Source of the DNA: Pseudonocardia phyllosphaerae
Lineage (GTDB): Bacteria > Actinomycetota > Actinomycetes > Mycobacteriales > Pseudonocardiaceae
Direction of reading: 5' to 3'
Length of the DNA stretch: 64,000 bases
Assembly: GCF_046546475.1 (NCBI RefSeq)
Contig: NZ_JBKGXS010000001.1
Location: forward strand, 558,001 to 622,000
In this document: positions 8,225-16,308 of the stretch, piece after piece
Layout of the letters: each line of letters starts with the position of its first letter
How positions within the stretch are numbered: position 1 is the first letter of the stretch
Notes under the pieces: model-generated
Database searches by the model: none
Told to the model about the DNA's origin: nothing
The model's input: the letters and a program-made list of their open reading frames with translations, nothing else
Made by a program: the position numbers and the translations under genes

Positions 8225-8884
8225 GTGGGAGACCGTTCGACCCCGGAGCCGACAGGCCCCGTCACCGTCGTGCACCTGCTGCGCCACGGCGAGGTGCACA
8301 ACCCGGAGAAGATCCTCTACGGCCGTCGTCCCGGTTTCCGGCTCTCCGACCACGGCGCGGCGCAGGCCAAGACCGTCGCCGAGTACCTGGCAGACAACGA
8401 CGTCGCCGCCGTCGTCGCGTCCCCGCTGCTGCGGGCCCAGCTGACCGCGGAGCCGATCGCGGCCGAGCACGGTGTCGACATCGGCACCGACGACGGCCTG
8501 ATCGAGTCCGGGAACCTGTTCGAGGGCAAGCGGTTCGCCGTCGGCGACGGCGCCCTCAAACGGCCCGAGGCCTGGCGGCTGCTGCGCGACCCGTTCACCC
8601 CGTCCTGGGGCGAGCCGTACCTGCGGATCGCGCACCGCATGCTCGGTGCGGTGCACGCCGCCCGTGCGCTCGCCCCCGGCCGCGAGGTCGTCTGCGTGTC
8701 CCATCAGCTGCCGATCTGGACGCTGCGCCGCTACCTGCTCGGGCAGCGTCTCTGGCACGACCCGCGCCGCAGGCAGTGCGCGCTGGCCTCGCTGACCAGC
8801 GTCGAGTTCACCGGCACCCGGATGACGGGCCTGCGCTACGCCGAGCCGGCCGGCCCCAGCGGCGCACTGGTGACCGGGGCATGA
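8225..8884 (+). CDS. Histidine phosphatase (phosphoglycerate mutase-like) family protein
   Basis: 219 residues. The phosphohistidine motif LLRHGEVHN is at residues 18-26 (RHG 20-22), and the second-half histidine is in VCVSHQLPIW. Family members are phosphatases acting on diverse phosphoesters; the substrate is unknown. Three bases separate it from hemL, and its stop overlaps the next ATG (ATGA). The same order (hemL, phosphatase, thioredoxin lipoprotein, ccdA, resB, ccsB) is known in mycobacteria (Rv0524-Rv0529), which suggests a link to heme or cytochrome c maturation. Confidence 0.9.
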   Translation: MGDRSTPEPTGPVTVVHLLRHGEVHNPEKILYGRRPGFRLSDHGAAQAKTVAEYLADNDVAAVVASPLLRAQLTAEPIAAEHGVDIGTDDGLIESGNLFEGKRFAVGDGALKRPEAWRLLRDPFTPSWGEPYLRIAHRMLGAVHAARALAPGREVVCVSHQLPIWTLRRYLLGQRLWHDPRRRQCALASLTSVEFTGTRMTGLRYAEPAGPSGALVTGA

Positions 8885-9480
8885 GACGGCTCCTGCTCCC
8901 GCTGCTGGCGGCGTTCCTGCTGGTCGCCGGGTGCGGCGTCGGCAAGGACGCCGTCGACGGCTCCGGCGGGCAGGAGTTCCGCTTCGTCGCCCCCGGCGGC
9001 CAGACCCGGATCCTCTACGACCCGCCGTCGAGCCGGCAGCCGATCTCCGACCTGCGCGGGGAGAGCCTGCTGCGGCCCGGGCAGCAGATCGGCCTGGCCG
9101 ACTACCCCGGGAAGATCGTCGTGCTGAACATCTGGGGTTCCTGGTGCGGGCCGTGCCGCACCGAGGCCCCGGAGCTGCAGGCCGTGGCGAAGGCGGCCGC
9201 GAAGGACGCTGCGGTGCTGGGCATCGACGTCCGTGACGACCGCCAGGCCGCCACCGACTTCGTCACCGACCGCAACCTCGGCTACGACTCCATCTACGAC
9301 GCCCCGGGCCGCACCCTGGCGCGCCTCGACGGCTATCCGCGCAACATCGTCCCGTCGACGATCGTGCTCGACCGCAGCCACCGGGTGGCGGCGGTGTTCC
9401 TGCTCCCGGTGGGCAGCTCGGACCTGCTCCCGCTGGTCCAGCGCCTGGCCCACGAGGCCCCGGCCCCCGATCAGGGCTGA
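8881..9480 (+). CDS. TlpA/ResA-like thioredoxin-fold lipoprotein
   Basis: 199 residues. The N-terminus MRRLLLPLLAAFLLVAGC is a lipoprotein signal with the lipobox Cys at 18. The thioredoxin active site WCGPC is at residues 88-92, in the context NIWGSWCGPCRTEAPEL, and the cis-Pro region is IVPSTIVLD. It probably reduces the apocytochrome c CXXCH disulfide outside the membrane, receiving electrons from CcdA. Its ATG overlaps the phosphatase stop. The reading frame stays open far upstream through hemL, but only this start gives the signal peptide. Often called CcsX or ResA; I give no symbol. Confidence 0.93.
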   Translation: MRRLLLPLLAAFLLVAGCGVGKDAVDGSGGQEFRFVAPGGQTRILYDPPSSRQPISDLRGESLLRPGQQIGLADYPGKIVVLNIWGSWCGPCRTEAPELQAVAKAAAKDAAVLGIDVRDDRQAATDFVTDRNLGYDSIYDAPGRTLARLDGYPRNIVPSTIVLDRSHRVAAVFLLPVGSSDLLPLVQRLAHEAPAPDQG

Positions 9481-9489
9481 CGGCCCTTC

Positions 9490-9495
9490 TACCCT
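9490..9495 (+). promoter_or_regulatory. Leaderless-type -10 box (TACCCT) before ccdA
   Basis: TACCCT ends 8 bases before ATG 9504, within the 23-base gap after the lipoprotein gene. It may give ccdA-resB-ccsB their own start. Confidence 0.45.
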
Positions 9496-9503
9496 GGGAA
9501 ACG

Positions 9504-10400
9504 ATGGACGCCACGACCACCCTCGCGATGAGCGGCCCGCTGCTGCTCGCGGTGGCCGTGTCGGTGCTGGCGGGGCTGGTCAGCTTCGCCTCGCCGTGCG
9601 TCGTCCCGCTGGTGCCCGGCTACCTGGCCTATCTCGCCGGGCTGGTCGGGGCGCAGTCCCCGCCGGTCACGCCGATCGAGGCCCGCGAACGCGCCGCCGC
9701 GCGCCGCGCCCCGGCCGCCGCCGGCGCCGCGGCCTCCGACGTCCCGGCCCCCAACTCTCAGGTCCCGGACGCCCCCGCCCCGGACGTCCCCGCCCCGGCC
9801 GCTCCGGCACGGCGGGACGGTCGCTGGCGGGTCGCCGGGGCCGCGCTGCTGTTCGTCGCGGGCTTCACCGTCGTCTTCGGCGCGATCATGATCGGCGTCG
9901 TCCGGCTCTCCGACCTCCTGATCGACAACGAGACGCTGCTGCAGCGCATCGGCGGCGTCGTCATGATCGTCATGGGGCTGGCGTTCGCCGGTCTCGTCCC
10001 CGCCCTGCAGCGCGAGTACCGGCTGCACTGGACGCCGCGGGCCGGGCTGGCCGGTGCGCCGCTGCTCGGCGCGGTGTTCGGTCTGGGCTGGGTGCCCTGC
10101 ATCGGCCCGACGCTGGCCGGGGTCGTCGCCGTCGCCGCCGGGACCGGGGGCGGCTCGCTGCGCGGCATCGTGCTGATCGTCGCCTACTGCGCCGGCCTGG
10201 GGATCCCGTTCGTCGTGATCGCCCTCGGTGCCGCCCGCGTCGTCGCGGCCCTGGGGTTCCTGCGCCGCCACACCCGCGCCGTCCAGCTCACCGGCGGGCT
10301 GCTGCTCGTCGTCGTCGGCGTCCTGCTCGTGTCCGGGCTGTGGAGCGAGATGCTGGTGAAGCTGCAGGTCGCCGCCGCCGGATTCACCCCGCCGATCTGA
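9504..10400 (+). CDS. ccdA: Cytochrome c biogenesis protein CcdA (thiol-disulfide electron carrier)
   Basis: 298 residues, six or so transmembrane segments. Moves reducing equivalents from cytoplasmic thioredoxin to the extracytoplasmic TlpA-like protein. The two redox cysteines are in SPCVVPL (C32) and VPCIGPT (C199). Between the first and second membrane segments a loop of roughly 60-70 residues is rich in Ala/Pro with repeated DVPAP and DAPAP; typical CcdA proteins have a short loop here. The neighbouring thioredoxin lipoprotein, ResB and CcsB define the pathway. Confidence 0.94.
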   Translation: MDATTTLAMSGPLLLAVAVSVLAGLVSFASPCVVPLVPGYLAYLAGLVGAQSPPVTPIEARERAAARRAPAAAGAAASDVPAPNSQVPDAPAPDVPAPAAPARRDGRWRVAGAALLFVAGFTVVFGAIMIGVVRLSDLLIDNETLLQRIGGVVMIVMGLAFAGLVPALQREYRLHWTPRAGLAGAPLLGAVFGLGWVPCIGPTLAGVVAVAAGTGGGSLRGIVLIVAYCAGLGIPFVVIALGAARVVAALGFLRRHTRAVQLTGGLLLVVVGVLLVSGLWSEMLVKLQVAAAGFTPPI

Positions 10401-10410
10401 TGTCCCGCCG

Positions 10411-12060
10411 ATGAGCACCTCCCCACCCACCGCGCCGCCGCTGCCGCCCGAGACCGCCCCCGGCGGCGAGCCGCCCGCGGGCAGGCCCGGCCCCGTCCGG
10501 TCCGCGACGGCCTTCCTGCGTAACACCTGGCGCGGCCTCACGAGCATGCGCACCGCCCTGGTGCTCCTGTTCCTGCTGGCCCTGGCCGCGCTGCCCGGCG
10601 CGCTGATCCCGCAGCGCTCGCTCAACCAGCGCCTGGTCGACCAGTACTTCACCGACCACCCGTGGGCGGCCCCGGTCGTCGACGCGCTCGGTGGGTTCGA
10701 GGTGTTCGCGAGCCCCTGGTTCGCCGCGATCTACCTGCTGCTGATGATCTCGCTGGTCGGGTGCGTGCTGCCCCGCTCCGCGGAGTACTGGCGCGGGATG
10801 CGGGCGGCCCCGGTGCGCACGCCGCGCAACCTGGCCCGACTGCCGCACCACGCGTCGGGCACGCTCGCCGCACCACCCGAGCAGGTGCTGGACCGGGCCC
10901 GTGGCCTGCTGAAGGGCTGGCGGAAGGCCGAACGCGGTGGCGGCGAGGACGGCCCCGGCGACACGATCTCCGCCGAGCGCGGCTACCTGCGCGAGACCGG
11001 CAACCTGGTCTTCCACCTCAGCCTGATCGCGATCCTGGTCGGGCTGGCCGCCGGGAAGCTCTACGGCTACCAGGGCGACGTCATCGTCCGCGCCGACGGC
11101 GAGCAGTTCTGCAACAGCTCCATCCTCGGCTACGACTCGTTCCGCCCCGGGCTGCGCGTCGACGGCACCGACCTCGCCGAGTTCTGCGTGAAGGTCGACC
11201 GCTTCGACGGGACGTGGCTGCCGAACGGGCAGCCGTCGTCGTTCGCCTCGCAGATCGGCTTCCAGACCGCCGCCGACGTGCACGACGGCGCCACCGCATG
11301 GCGGCCCTACGAGCTGTCGGTGAACCATCCGCTGCGCACCGACGGCGACCGCGTCTACCTCACCGGCTACGGCTACGCGCCGCAGTTCACCGTGACCTGG
11401 CCGGACGGGCAGAAGCGCACCGGTGACATCCAGTGGCGCCCGGTGGACCAGAGCGGCACCCAGCTCGCCGAGGGCGCCACCAAGTTCGAACGGCCCGGCG
11501 TCGCGGACCCGGACGCCCGCCGGACCAGCCAGATCGCGGTCACCGGCACGTTCGCCCCGACCGGCGCGATCGACCCGCAGGGCACCCTGGTGTCGGTGCA
11601 CCCCGACCTGCGCGCGCCGACCGCCGACGTGAACGTCATGCTGGGTGACCTGGGCATCGACGACGGCCGCGGACAGTCGATCTACTCGGTGGACCAGCGC
11701 AAGATCGACGACGGCGAGCTCCGCTCGGTCGCGAAGGCACGCCTGGGCATCGGGGACACCACGAGGCTCCCGGACGGCACGACCGTCCGGTTCGACGGCG
11801 TCACCCCCTGGGTGAACCTGCTGGTCGGCCACGACCCGGCCCAGGGCTGGGTGCTCGCCTCGGCGATCGTCATGCTGGCGGGGCTCACCCTGTCGCTGAC
11901 GGTCAAGCGCCGCCGGTTCTGGGTCCGGGTCCGCCCGGACGGGACCGGGGGCAGCCATGTCGAGGTGGGAGGCCTGGCCCGGACCGACCGGGCCGGCTAC
12001 GGCGAGGAGTTCGACCGGCTCTCCGGCGAGCTGCTCGAGACGACGAAGAAGGACGGTTGA
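10411..12060 (+). CDS. resB: Cytochrome c biogenesis protein ResB (Ccs1)
   Basis: 549 residues. ResB with CcsB forms the system II heme lyase that exports heme and attaches it to apocytochrome c. There is a Pro-rich N-terminus, membrane segments near residues 45-62 and 105-125, the ResB signature ERGYLRETGNLVFHLSLIAILVG around 190-210, a large external domain (about 215-465), and a last membrane segment near 470-490 ending in VKRRRFWVRV. It follows ccdA by 10 bases and ends at the ccsB start. Confidence 0.93.
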   Translation: MSTSPPTAPPLPPETAPGGEPPAGRPGPVRSATAFLRNTWRGLTSMRTALVLLFLLALAALPGALIPQRSLNQRLVDQYFTDHPWAAPVVDALGGFEVFASPWFAAIYLLLMISLVGCVLPRSAEYWRGMRAAPVRTPRNLARLPHHASGTLAAPPEQVLDRARGLLKGWRKAERGGGEDGPGDTISAERGYLRETGNLVFHLSLIAILVGLAAGKLYGYQGDVIVRADGEQFCNSSILGYDSFRPGLRVDGTDLAEFCVKVDRFDGTWLPNGQPSSFASQIGFQTAADVHDGATAWRPYELSVNHPLRTDGDRVYLTGYGYAPQFTVTWPDGQKRTGDIQWRPVDQSGTQLAEGATKFERPGVADPDARRTSQIAVTGTFAPTGAIDPQGTLVSVHPDLRAPTADVNVMLGDLGIDDGRGQSIYSVDQRKIDDGELRSVAKARLGIGDTTRLPDGTTVRFDGVTPWVNLLVGHDPAQGWVLASAIVMLAGLTLSLTVKRRRFWVRVRPDGTGGSHVEVGGLARTDRAGYGEEFDRLSGELLETTKKDG

Positions 12061-12065
12061 GGGCG

Positions 12066-13040
12066 ATGCTCGTCGATCCGGTGATGGCGCTGTGGAGCGA
12101 CCGGCTCTTCCAGGCCGCGCTCGTGGTGCTGCTGATCGCGCTGGTGTTCGGTGCGCTGGAGTACGCGGCGGCCCGGGTCGCACGCGTCATGCCGGCCGCC
12201 GCGCCGGAACCGGCCGCGGTCGGCGCTTCCGGCGGCGCGGTCCCGGACGGGCCCGACACCGTGGAGGAGCCGCCGGAGACCGGCGACCGGCCGAAGCGCG
12301 CCCGCCCGGACCGCTACGGCCGGATCGGCGTCTCGCTGATGGTCCTGGCCGCGCTGCTGCACCTCGGCTCGATCGTGTTCCGCGGCCTCGCCGCGTACCG
12401 GTGGCCGCTGGGCAACATGTACGAGTTCTGCTCGGCGCTGTCGCTGATGGCCGTCGTCGGCTGGCTGGTGCTGGTGCGCAAGCACCCGTCGCTGCGCCCG
12501 GCCGGGGTGTTCGTGCTGACCCCGGTCGTGCTGCTGATGTTCCTCACCGGGACCGTGCTGTACCTGCAGGCCGCGCCGGTGCTGCCCGCGCTGCAGTCCT
12601 ACTGGATCACCATTCACGTGACCACGATCACCATCGGGTCCGGTCTGCTGCTCATCCCGGGGGTCGCGAGCGTGCTGTTCATGCTCGCCCGCAACGGGAA
12701 GCCGGCCTCGTTCGCGGCGAAGCTGCCCTCGGCGGAGTCGCTCGACCGGTTGGCGTACCGGGTGACGGTGTTCGCGTTCCCGCTCTACACGTTCGGGATC
12801 ATCACCGGTGCCGTGTGGGCCGAGGCGGCCTGGAACTCGTTCTGGAGCTGGGACCCCAAGGAGACGGTCGCGTTCGTCGCGTGGGTGCTCTACGCCGCCT
12901 ACCTGCACGCACGCGCCACCTCGGGCTGGCGGACCTCGCGCGCGGCGTGGATCAACATCGCCGCGTTCGTCACGATCGTGTTCAACCTGTTCTTCATCAA
13001 CATGGTCGTCTCGGGGATGCACTCCTACGCGGGTCTGTGA
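12066..13040 (+). CDS. ccsB: Cytochrome c biogenesis protein CcsB/CcsA (ResC), heme-handling subunit
   Basis: About 324 residues, roughly eight membrane segments. Carries the tryptophan-rich WWD-type heme-binding signature (WNSFWSWDPKETVAF) and conserved histidines in the membrane segments (e.g. IHVTTITIGSGLLL). Two starts are possible: TTG 12057 overlapping the resB stop, or ATG 12066; I prefer the ATG. There is a charged, Pro-rich loop after the first membrane segment. Partner of ResB in system II cytochrome c assembly, so the organism makes c-type cytochromes such as a bcc complex. Confidence 0.94.
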   Translation: MLVDPVMALWSDRLFQAALVVLLIALVFGALEYAAARVARVMPAAAPEPAAVGASGGAVPDGPDTVEEPPETGDRPKRARPDRYGRIGVSLMVLAALLHLGSIVFRGLAAYRWPLGNMYEFCSALSLMAVVGWLVLVRKHPSLRPAGVFVLTPVVLLMFLTGTVLYLQAAPVLPALQSYWITIHVTTITIGSGLLLIPGVASVLFMLARNGKPASFAAKLPSAESLDRLAYRVTVFAFPLYTFGIITGAVWAEAAWNSFWSWDPKETVAFVAWVLYAAYLHARATSGWRTSRAAWINIAAFVTIVFNLFFINMVVSGMHSYAGL

Positions 13041-13069
13041 CTCGTCTCGACCAGTGCGACGAGCCCGGC

Positions 13070-13075
13070 TAACGT
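13070..13075 (+). promoter_or_regulatory. Leaderless-type -10 box (TAACGT)
   Basis: TAACGT ends 8 bases before GTG 13084; there is no ribosome binding site. Confidence 0.45.
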
Positions 13076-13083
13076 CGTAGCAC

Positions 13084-15309
13084 GTGAGCGACAACGGGAC
13101 CGGCGAGCAGCCCGACGGATCGGTCGGCCGCTACGTGCGTGAGCGCTGGGGTGCGGCGGACGCGTCCGGACGGTCCTCAGGGCGCCGCCGCAGGGGCCAG
13201 GACACCGACGGACCGGCCGCGTCCACCGCGTCCACCGGCTCCGGGGCGACGCCGGAGGGCAGCGGCACCCGGCCGCCGTCCGCGGCGGAGCGGGCGGCCG
13301 CGGCCCCCGCACCCGGGCGGGCCGGGATCGGCACCGCCACCCCGCCGTCGGGATCGGCGTGGGGTGACGAGTGGGGCAGCGAGGTCCCCGAGGTCGACGA
13401 CGAGCTGGTCGACGAGATCGACCCCTGCACGCCGCCGCGCGGCATCGACCTCTCGGCGGTGCAGCAGTCCCCGGACGCGGCAGCCACGGACCCCGCCGGT
13501 TCCGGGCAGAGCCACGATCAGGGTCGTGAGCAGAGCCGTGAGCACGGCCCCGGCCACGAGAACGGCTCCCGCCGCGAGAACGGTGCCGGCCGTGAGAACA
13601 GTGCCGGCCGTGAGAACGGTGCCGGCCACGAGAACGGCCCGGGTGCCCGGGTCGCCGAGCCGCCGGCGCCGCGCGCTGCGGGCCCGGGTGAGAAGCCGTC
13701 CCGCGCCGGCACGGGGGACGTCGGGCCGGACGACACCGGCCTCTACCACCCCGGCGGCTCCGCGGAGCCGTGGTGGAACACCTCCGTCCCCGACGACGAC
13801 ACCGGCGTCCTCTGGCGGCGCCCCGAGGCCGGTCCGGCCCCGGAGGACGCCCCGGCCTGGGCCGGTCCGCCCCGCAACGGGCGCCCGCGCGCACAGAACG
13901 GCGCCCCGCAGCAGGACACCCCGTCGGACTCGCACACTCCGGCGGACGGGCACACCCCGGAGCAGGGCGGACCGGTGAACGGCGCCGTGCCGCAGGACAC
14001 CTCCGGGCACGGTCCCGCCCCGTACGACCCCGCCCCGTACGACCCGGCCCGGGACGACTCGTCGAGGCAGGATTCCGCCGGGCACGACCAGGCCCTGGGC
14101 GCCGGCGGCGTGTCCGCGGGTGCGGCGACGACCCTGGGCGCCGCAGCCGGTGGTGGCGCGGTCGCCGCGGGAGCGGCAGCACGCGGGACCGGTGACCCCG
14201 CGGGGCCCGACGCCCCTGCCCCGGAGGCCGCGGACCAGGCACCGGAGCAGTCTCCGCGCACCCGTCGTTCCGGCTGGAACACCGACGGCACCCCGCGTAC
14301 ACCTCCGGCGCCGCGCCCGCGCCGCACGACGCCGCCGGAGGCCCCGGAACCCCGATCCGCCCAGCACCGCCGCGGCGACGACCCGCACGCCCACGGCCTG
14401 GACCTCGCACGGTCCCGGCACCCGCACAACGCCCGCCGCGTCCCGCAGAGCGGCTGGCGCCGGTTCGTCTACGTGCTCACCCGCGGTCTGTGGAACCCGG
14501 GCGAGAGTCCCGCCGAGCTGCACCTGCGGGAGCTGGAGACGCGGGTCAAGCGGCCGCTGCCGACGTCGTACAAGATCGCGATGCTGAGCCTCAAGGGTGG
14601 CGTCGGGAAGACGACCGTCACCGCCACCCTGGGCGCGACGTTCGCCGCGCACCGGGGTGACCGGGTCGTCGCGGTCGACGCGAACCCCGACCGTGGCACG
14701 CTGAGCCAGAAGATCCCGCTGGAGACCACGGCGACCGTGCGTCACCTGCTGCGCGACGCTCCGCAGGTCCGCCGCTACACCGACGTCCGCGCCTACACCT
14801 CGCAGGGCGCGTCCAGGCTCGAGGTGCTGGCCAGCGAGCAGGACCCGGCCGTGTCAGAGGCGTTCAGCGAGGAGGACTACCGGCAGGCCCTCGACCTGCT
14901 CGAACACTTCTACAGCCTGGTGCTCACCGACTGCGGCACCGGCCTGATGCACTCCGCGATGTACGGGGTGCTGGGGCTGGCCGACCAGATCGTGATCGTC
15001 TCGTCGGGCTCGATCGACGGGGCGCGCAGCGCGTCGGCGACGCTGGACTGGCTGGACGCGCACGGCTACACGGCGCTGGTGCGCAACGCCGTCGTCGTCA
15101 TCAACTCGGTGTTCCGGCGAGCCGGCGGCGGGGTCGACCTGGACCGCGTCGCGGAGCACTTCGCCGGGCGCTGCCGGGCGGTCGTGCGGGTGCCGTTCGA
15201 CCCGCACCTGGAGGAGGGGGCGGAGATCGACCTCGACAGCCTCGAAGAGCCGACCCGTGCCGCGCTGCTGGAGCTGGCCGCGTCGGTGGCGGACGGGTTC
15301 CCGGTCTGA
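13084..15309 (+). CDS. ParA/MinD-type P-loop ATPase with a ~480-residue disordered N-terminus
   Basis: 741 residues. Residues 1 to about 480 are low complexity, rich in Pro, Ala, Gly, Asp, Glu, Arg and Asn, with a tandem ENGAGR-like block near 158-187. The C-terminal 250 residues are a SIMIBI ATPase: deviant Walker A LKGGVGKTTVTATLG near residue 505, the DANPDRGTLSQ motif, and LTDCGTGLMHSAMYGVLGLAD as the Walker B/switch region. The layout resembles EspI-like and other MinD-related proteins linked to type VII secretion or pole organisation in actinobacteria, but no secretion genes are nearby, so the role is unknown. It follows ccsB by 43 bases with its own -10 box. Confidence 0.85.
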   Translation: MSDNGTGEQPDGSVGRYVRERWGAADASGRSSGRRRRGQDTDGPAASTASTGSGATPEGSGTRPPSAAERAAAAPAPGRAGIGTATPPSGSAWGDEWGSEVPEVDDELVDEIDPCTPPRGIDLSAVQQSPDAAATDPAGSGQSHDQGREQSREHGPGHENGSRRENGAGRENSAGRENGAGHENGPGARVAEPPAPRAAGPGEKPSRAGTGDVGPDDTGLYHPGGSAEPWWNTSVPDDDTGVLWRRPEAGPAPEDAPAWAGPPRNGRPRAQNGAPQQDTPSDSHTPADGHTPEQGGPVNGAVPQDTSGHGPAPYDPAPYDPARDDSSRQDSAGHDQALGAGGVSAGAATTLGAAAGGGAVAAGAAARGTGDPAGPDAPAPEAADQAPEQSPRTRRSGWNTDGTPRTPPAPRPRRTTPPEAPEPRSAQHRRGDDPHAHGLDLARSRHPHNARRVPQSGWRRFVYVLTRGLWNPGESPAELHLRELETRVKRPLPTSYKIAMLSLKGGVGKTTVTATLGATFAAHRGDRVVAVDANPDRGTLSQKIPLETTATVRHLLRDAPQVRRYTDVRAYTSQGASRLEVLASEQDPAVSEAFSEEDYRQALDLLEHFYSLVLTDCGTGLMHSAMYGVLGLADQIVIVSSGSIDGARSASATLDWLDAHGYTALVRNAVVVINSVFRRAGGGVDLDRVAEHFAGRCRAVVRVPFDPHLEEGAEIDLDSLEEPTRAALLELAASVADGFPV
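13555..13644 (+). repeat. Five 18-bp in-frame tandem repeats
   Basis: Units at 13555-13572, 13573-13590, 13591-13608, 13609-13626 and 13627-13644, consensus CGTGAGAACGGTGCCGGC. They encode a repeated R/H-E-N-G-A-G hexapeptide within the disordered region of the ATPase. Copy number could vary without a frameshift. Confidence 0.8.
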
Positions 15310-15330
15310 GGAGACCCGCCGGGCCGGGTG

Positions 15331-15570
15331 TCAGCCGCGCGGCTCCGGCGGCTCGTCCTGGTTGCGGACCCGCTCGCCGAGCTCGCGCAGGAACTCCGGG
15401 TCGTCGTCCGGGCCGGTGGCGCGGGGGCGCTCGGCGCGCTGACCCGAGGTGGGCCACGGGAGGTCCGGGCGGTACGAGGAGGCCTCCGAGGACATCTGCT
15501 CGGTCCGCAGCGTGCGAACCAGCAGTACGGCGACGACGGCGGCACCCACCAGCAAGATCAAGAACAACAT
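15331..15570 (-). CDS. Small single-pass membrane protein, function unknown
   Basis: 79 residues from ATG 15570, chosen because GGAGGT stands about 6 bases upstream of it; the longer frame to 15606 has no such site. The N-terminal hydrophobic segment (MLFLILLVGAAVVAVLLVRTL) is followed by a charged, Pro-rich cytoplasmic tail ending LRELGERVRNQDEPPEPRG. It converges with the ParA-like gene, 21 bases apart. Small proteins of this shape often accompany the cytochrome c cluster in actinobacteria; no function is inferred. Confidence 0.75.
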   Translation of the reverse strand: MLFLILLVGAAVVAVLLVRTLRTEQMSSEASSYRPDLPWPTSGQRAERPRATGPDDDPEFLRELGERVRNQDEPPEPRG

Positions 15571-15601
15571 CAGGCCACCTCCGCGGCCCAGACTAGCGAA
15601 G

Positions 15602-15622
15602 GTCACCCGTCGGGCGGGTGAC
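15602..15622 (-). repeat. Inverted repeat upstream of the small membrane protein gene
   Basis: Arms GTCACCCG (15602-15609) and CGGGTGAC (15615-15622) with a 5-base loop, just upstream of the minus-strand gene. Could be an operator or part of the bldC terminator region. Confidence 0.5.
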
Positions 15623-15624
15623 GA

Positions 15625-15662
15625 ACGGCCCGTCCCGCACGATCGTGGCGGTGACGGGCCGT
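15625..15662 (-). terminator. Hairpin downstream of bldC
   Basis: Perfect 10-base arms ACGGCCCGTC (15625-15634) and GACGGGCCGT (15653-15662), 18-base loop, about 50 bases after the bldC stop. No T-run, as is usual in this GC-rich window. Confidence 0.55.
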
Positions 15663-15711
15663 CGGTGCGGCGCCGTACGACGACGCCGCGAGAGCGGTAC
15701 CGAGGGTGGGC

Positions 15712-15924
15712 TCAGCGCATCTCGGGGGAGGCCTCGCTGGTCAGGTCGGCGAGCAGGCCGCGGACCTCGGACTCGCGGAACCGGCGGTGCCCGCCCGGGG
15801 TGCGGATGGAGCCGATCCGGCCGGCCGACGCCCAGCGGGTGACGGTCTTCGGGTCGACCCGGAACAGCGTGGCCACCTCGCCCGGGGTCAGCAGTCGCTC
15901 GGGGGCCTGCGTCGGAGCTGCCAT
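15712..15924 (-). CDS. bldC: BldC-family MerR-like DNA-binding protein
   Basis: 70 residues, a bare winged-helix MerR-type DNA-binding domain with no effector domain: LLTPGEVATLFRVDPKTVTRWA then SIRTPGGHRRFRESEVRGLL. This is the conserved actinobacterial BldC pattern; in Streptomyces BldC holds cells in vegetative growth by repressing developmental genes. The start is ATG 15924 with GGAGGA 6 bases upstream; the frame extends further but without a ribosome binding site. A long upstream region (to 16296) with AT-rich tracts and an inverted repeat suggests complex regulation. Confidence 0.92.
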   Translation of the reverse strand: MAAPTQAPERLLTPGEVATLFRVDPKTVTRWASAGRIGSIRTPGGHRRFRESEVRGLLADLTSEASPEMR

Positions 15925-16046
15925 TGGTGGTCCTCCAGGAAGTGCAGCGCGGTGGTGCCGGTGCCGCGCGGAGCGGTTGTCGCGCGGGGCGGTGCATCGC
16001 TCCGCGTTCCGGGCCATCGTGACACCACAGACCCCAGGTACTCGAA

Positions 16047-16111
16047 CGGTTGTCCGGAGGTAAAGGGTTCTTAAAGGGCAAAACCGGCGAGCTGGCCGAA
16101 CCGGACAACCG
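16047..16111. promoter_or_regulatory. Inverted repeat flanking an AT-rich tract upstream of bldC
   Basis: Perfect 11-base arms CGGTTGTCCGG (16047-16057) and CCGGACAACCG (16101-16111) surround a 43-base tract with TAAAGGGTTCTTAAAGGGC, unusually AT-rich for this DNA. A related motif GGTAAAGGCTCC recurs at 16240-16251. Probably the bldC control region. The rest of 15925-16296 shows no gene that I can support. Confidence 0.5.
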
Positions 16112-16296
16112 GGGAGGCATCGGGGCGATCTCGCGGCGCCGACCTGCAGATCTTCGACCGTACGCCGGGTGGCCTGCTCCGACCGTAGCAACGTCGCAGT
16201 GCTCCGGGGTGCGGCCCGCGGCCGCGTGTCCCGTCCGAAGGTAAAGGCTCCTGGGTGACGGGCCGCCGGTCCGGACGGCCCGCGCGCACCGGTCCG

Positions 16297-16302
16297 TACC
16301 CT
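16297..16302 (+). promoter_or_regulatory. Leaderless-type -10 box (TACCCT)
   Basis: TACCCT ends 6 bases before ATG 16309; it decides that start over the in-frame GTG at 16255. Confidence 0.5.
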
Positions 16303-16308
16303 GGTGGC

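Noticed and set aside
7096..9480. A 794-codon frame fusing part of hemL and the phosphatase region to the thioredoxin lipoprotein
   Set aside because: Everything before 8881 is out of frame with hemL and the phosphatase; the lipoprotein signal at 8881 marks the true start.
9233..10414. A 393-codon frame through ccdA
   Set aside because: Arg/Pro/Gly-rich shadow in a different frame of ccdA.
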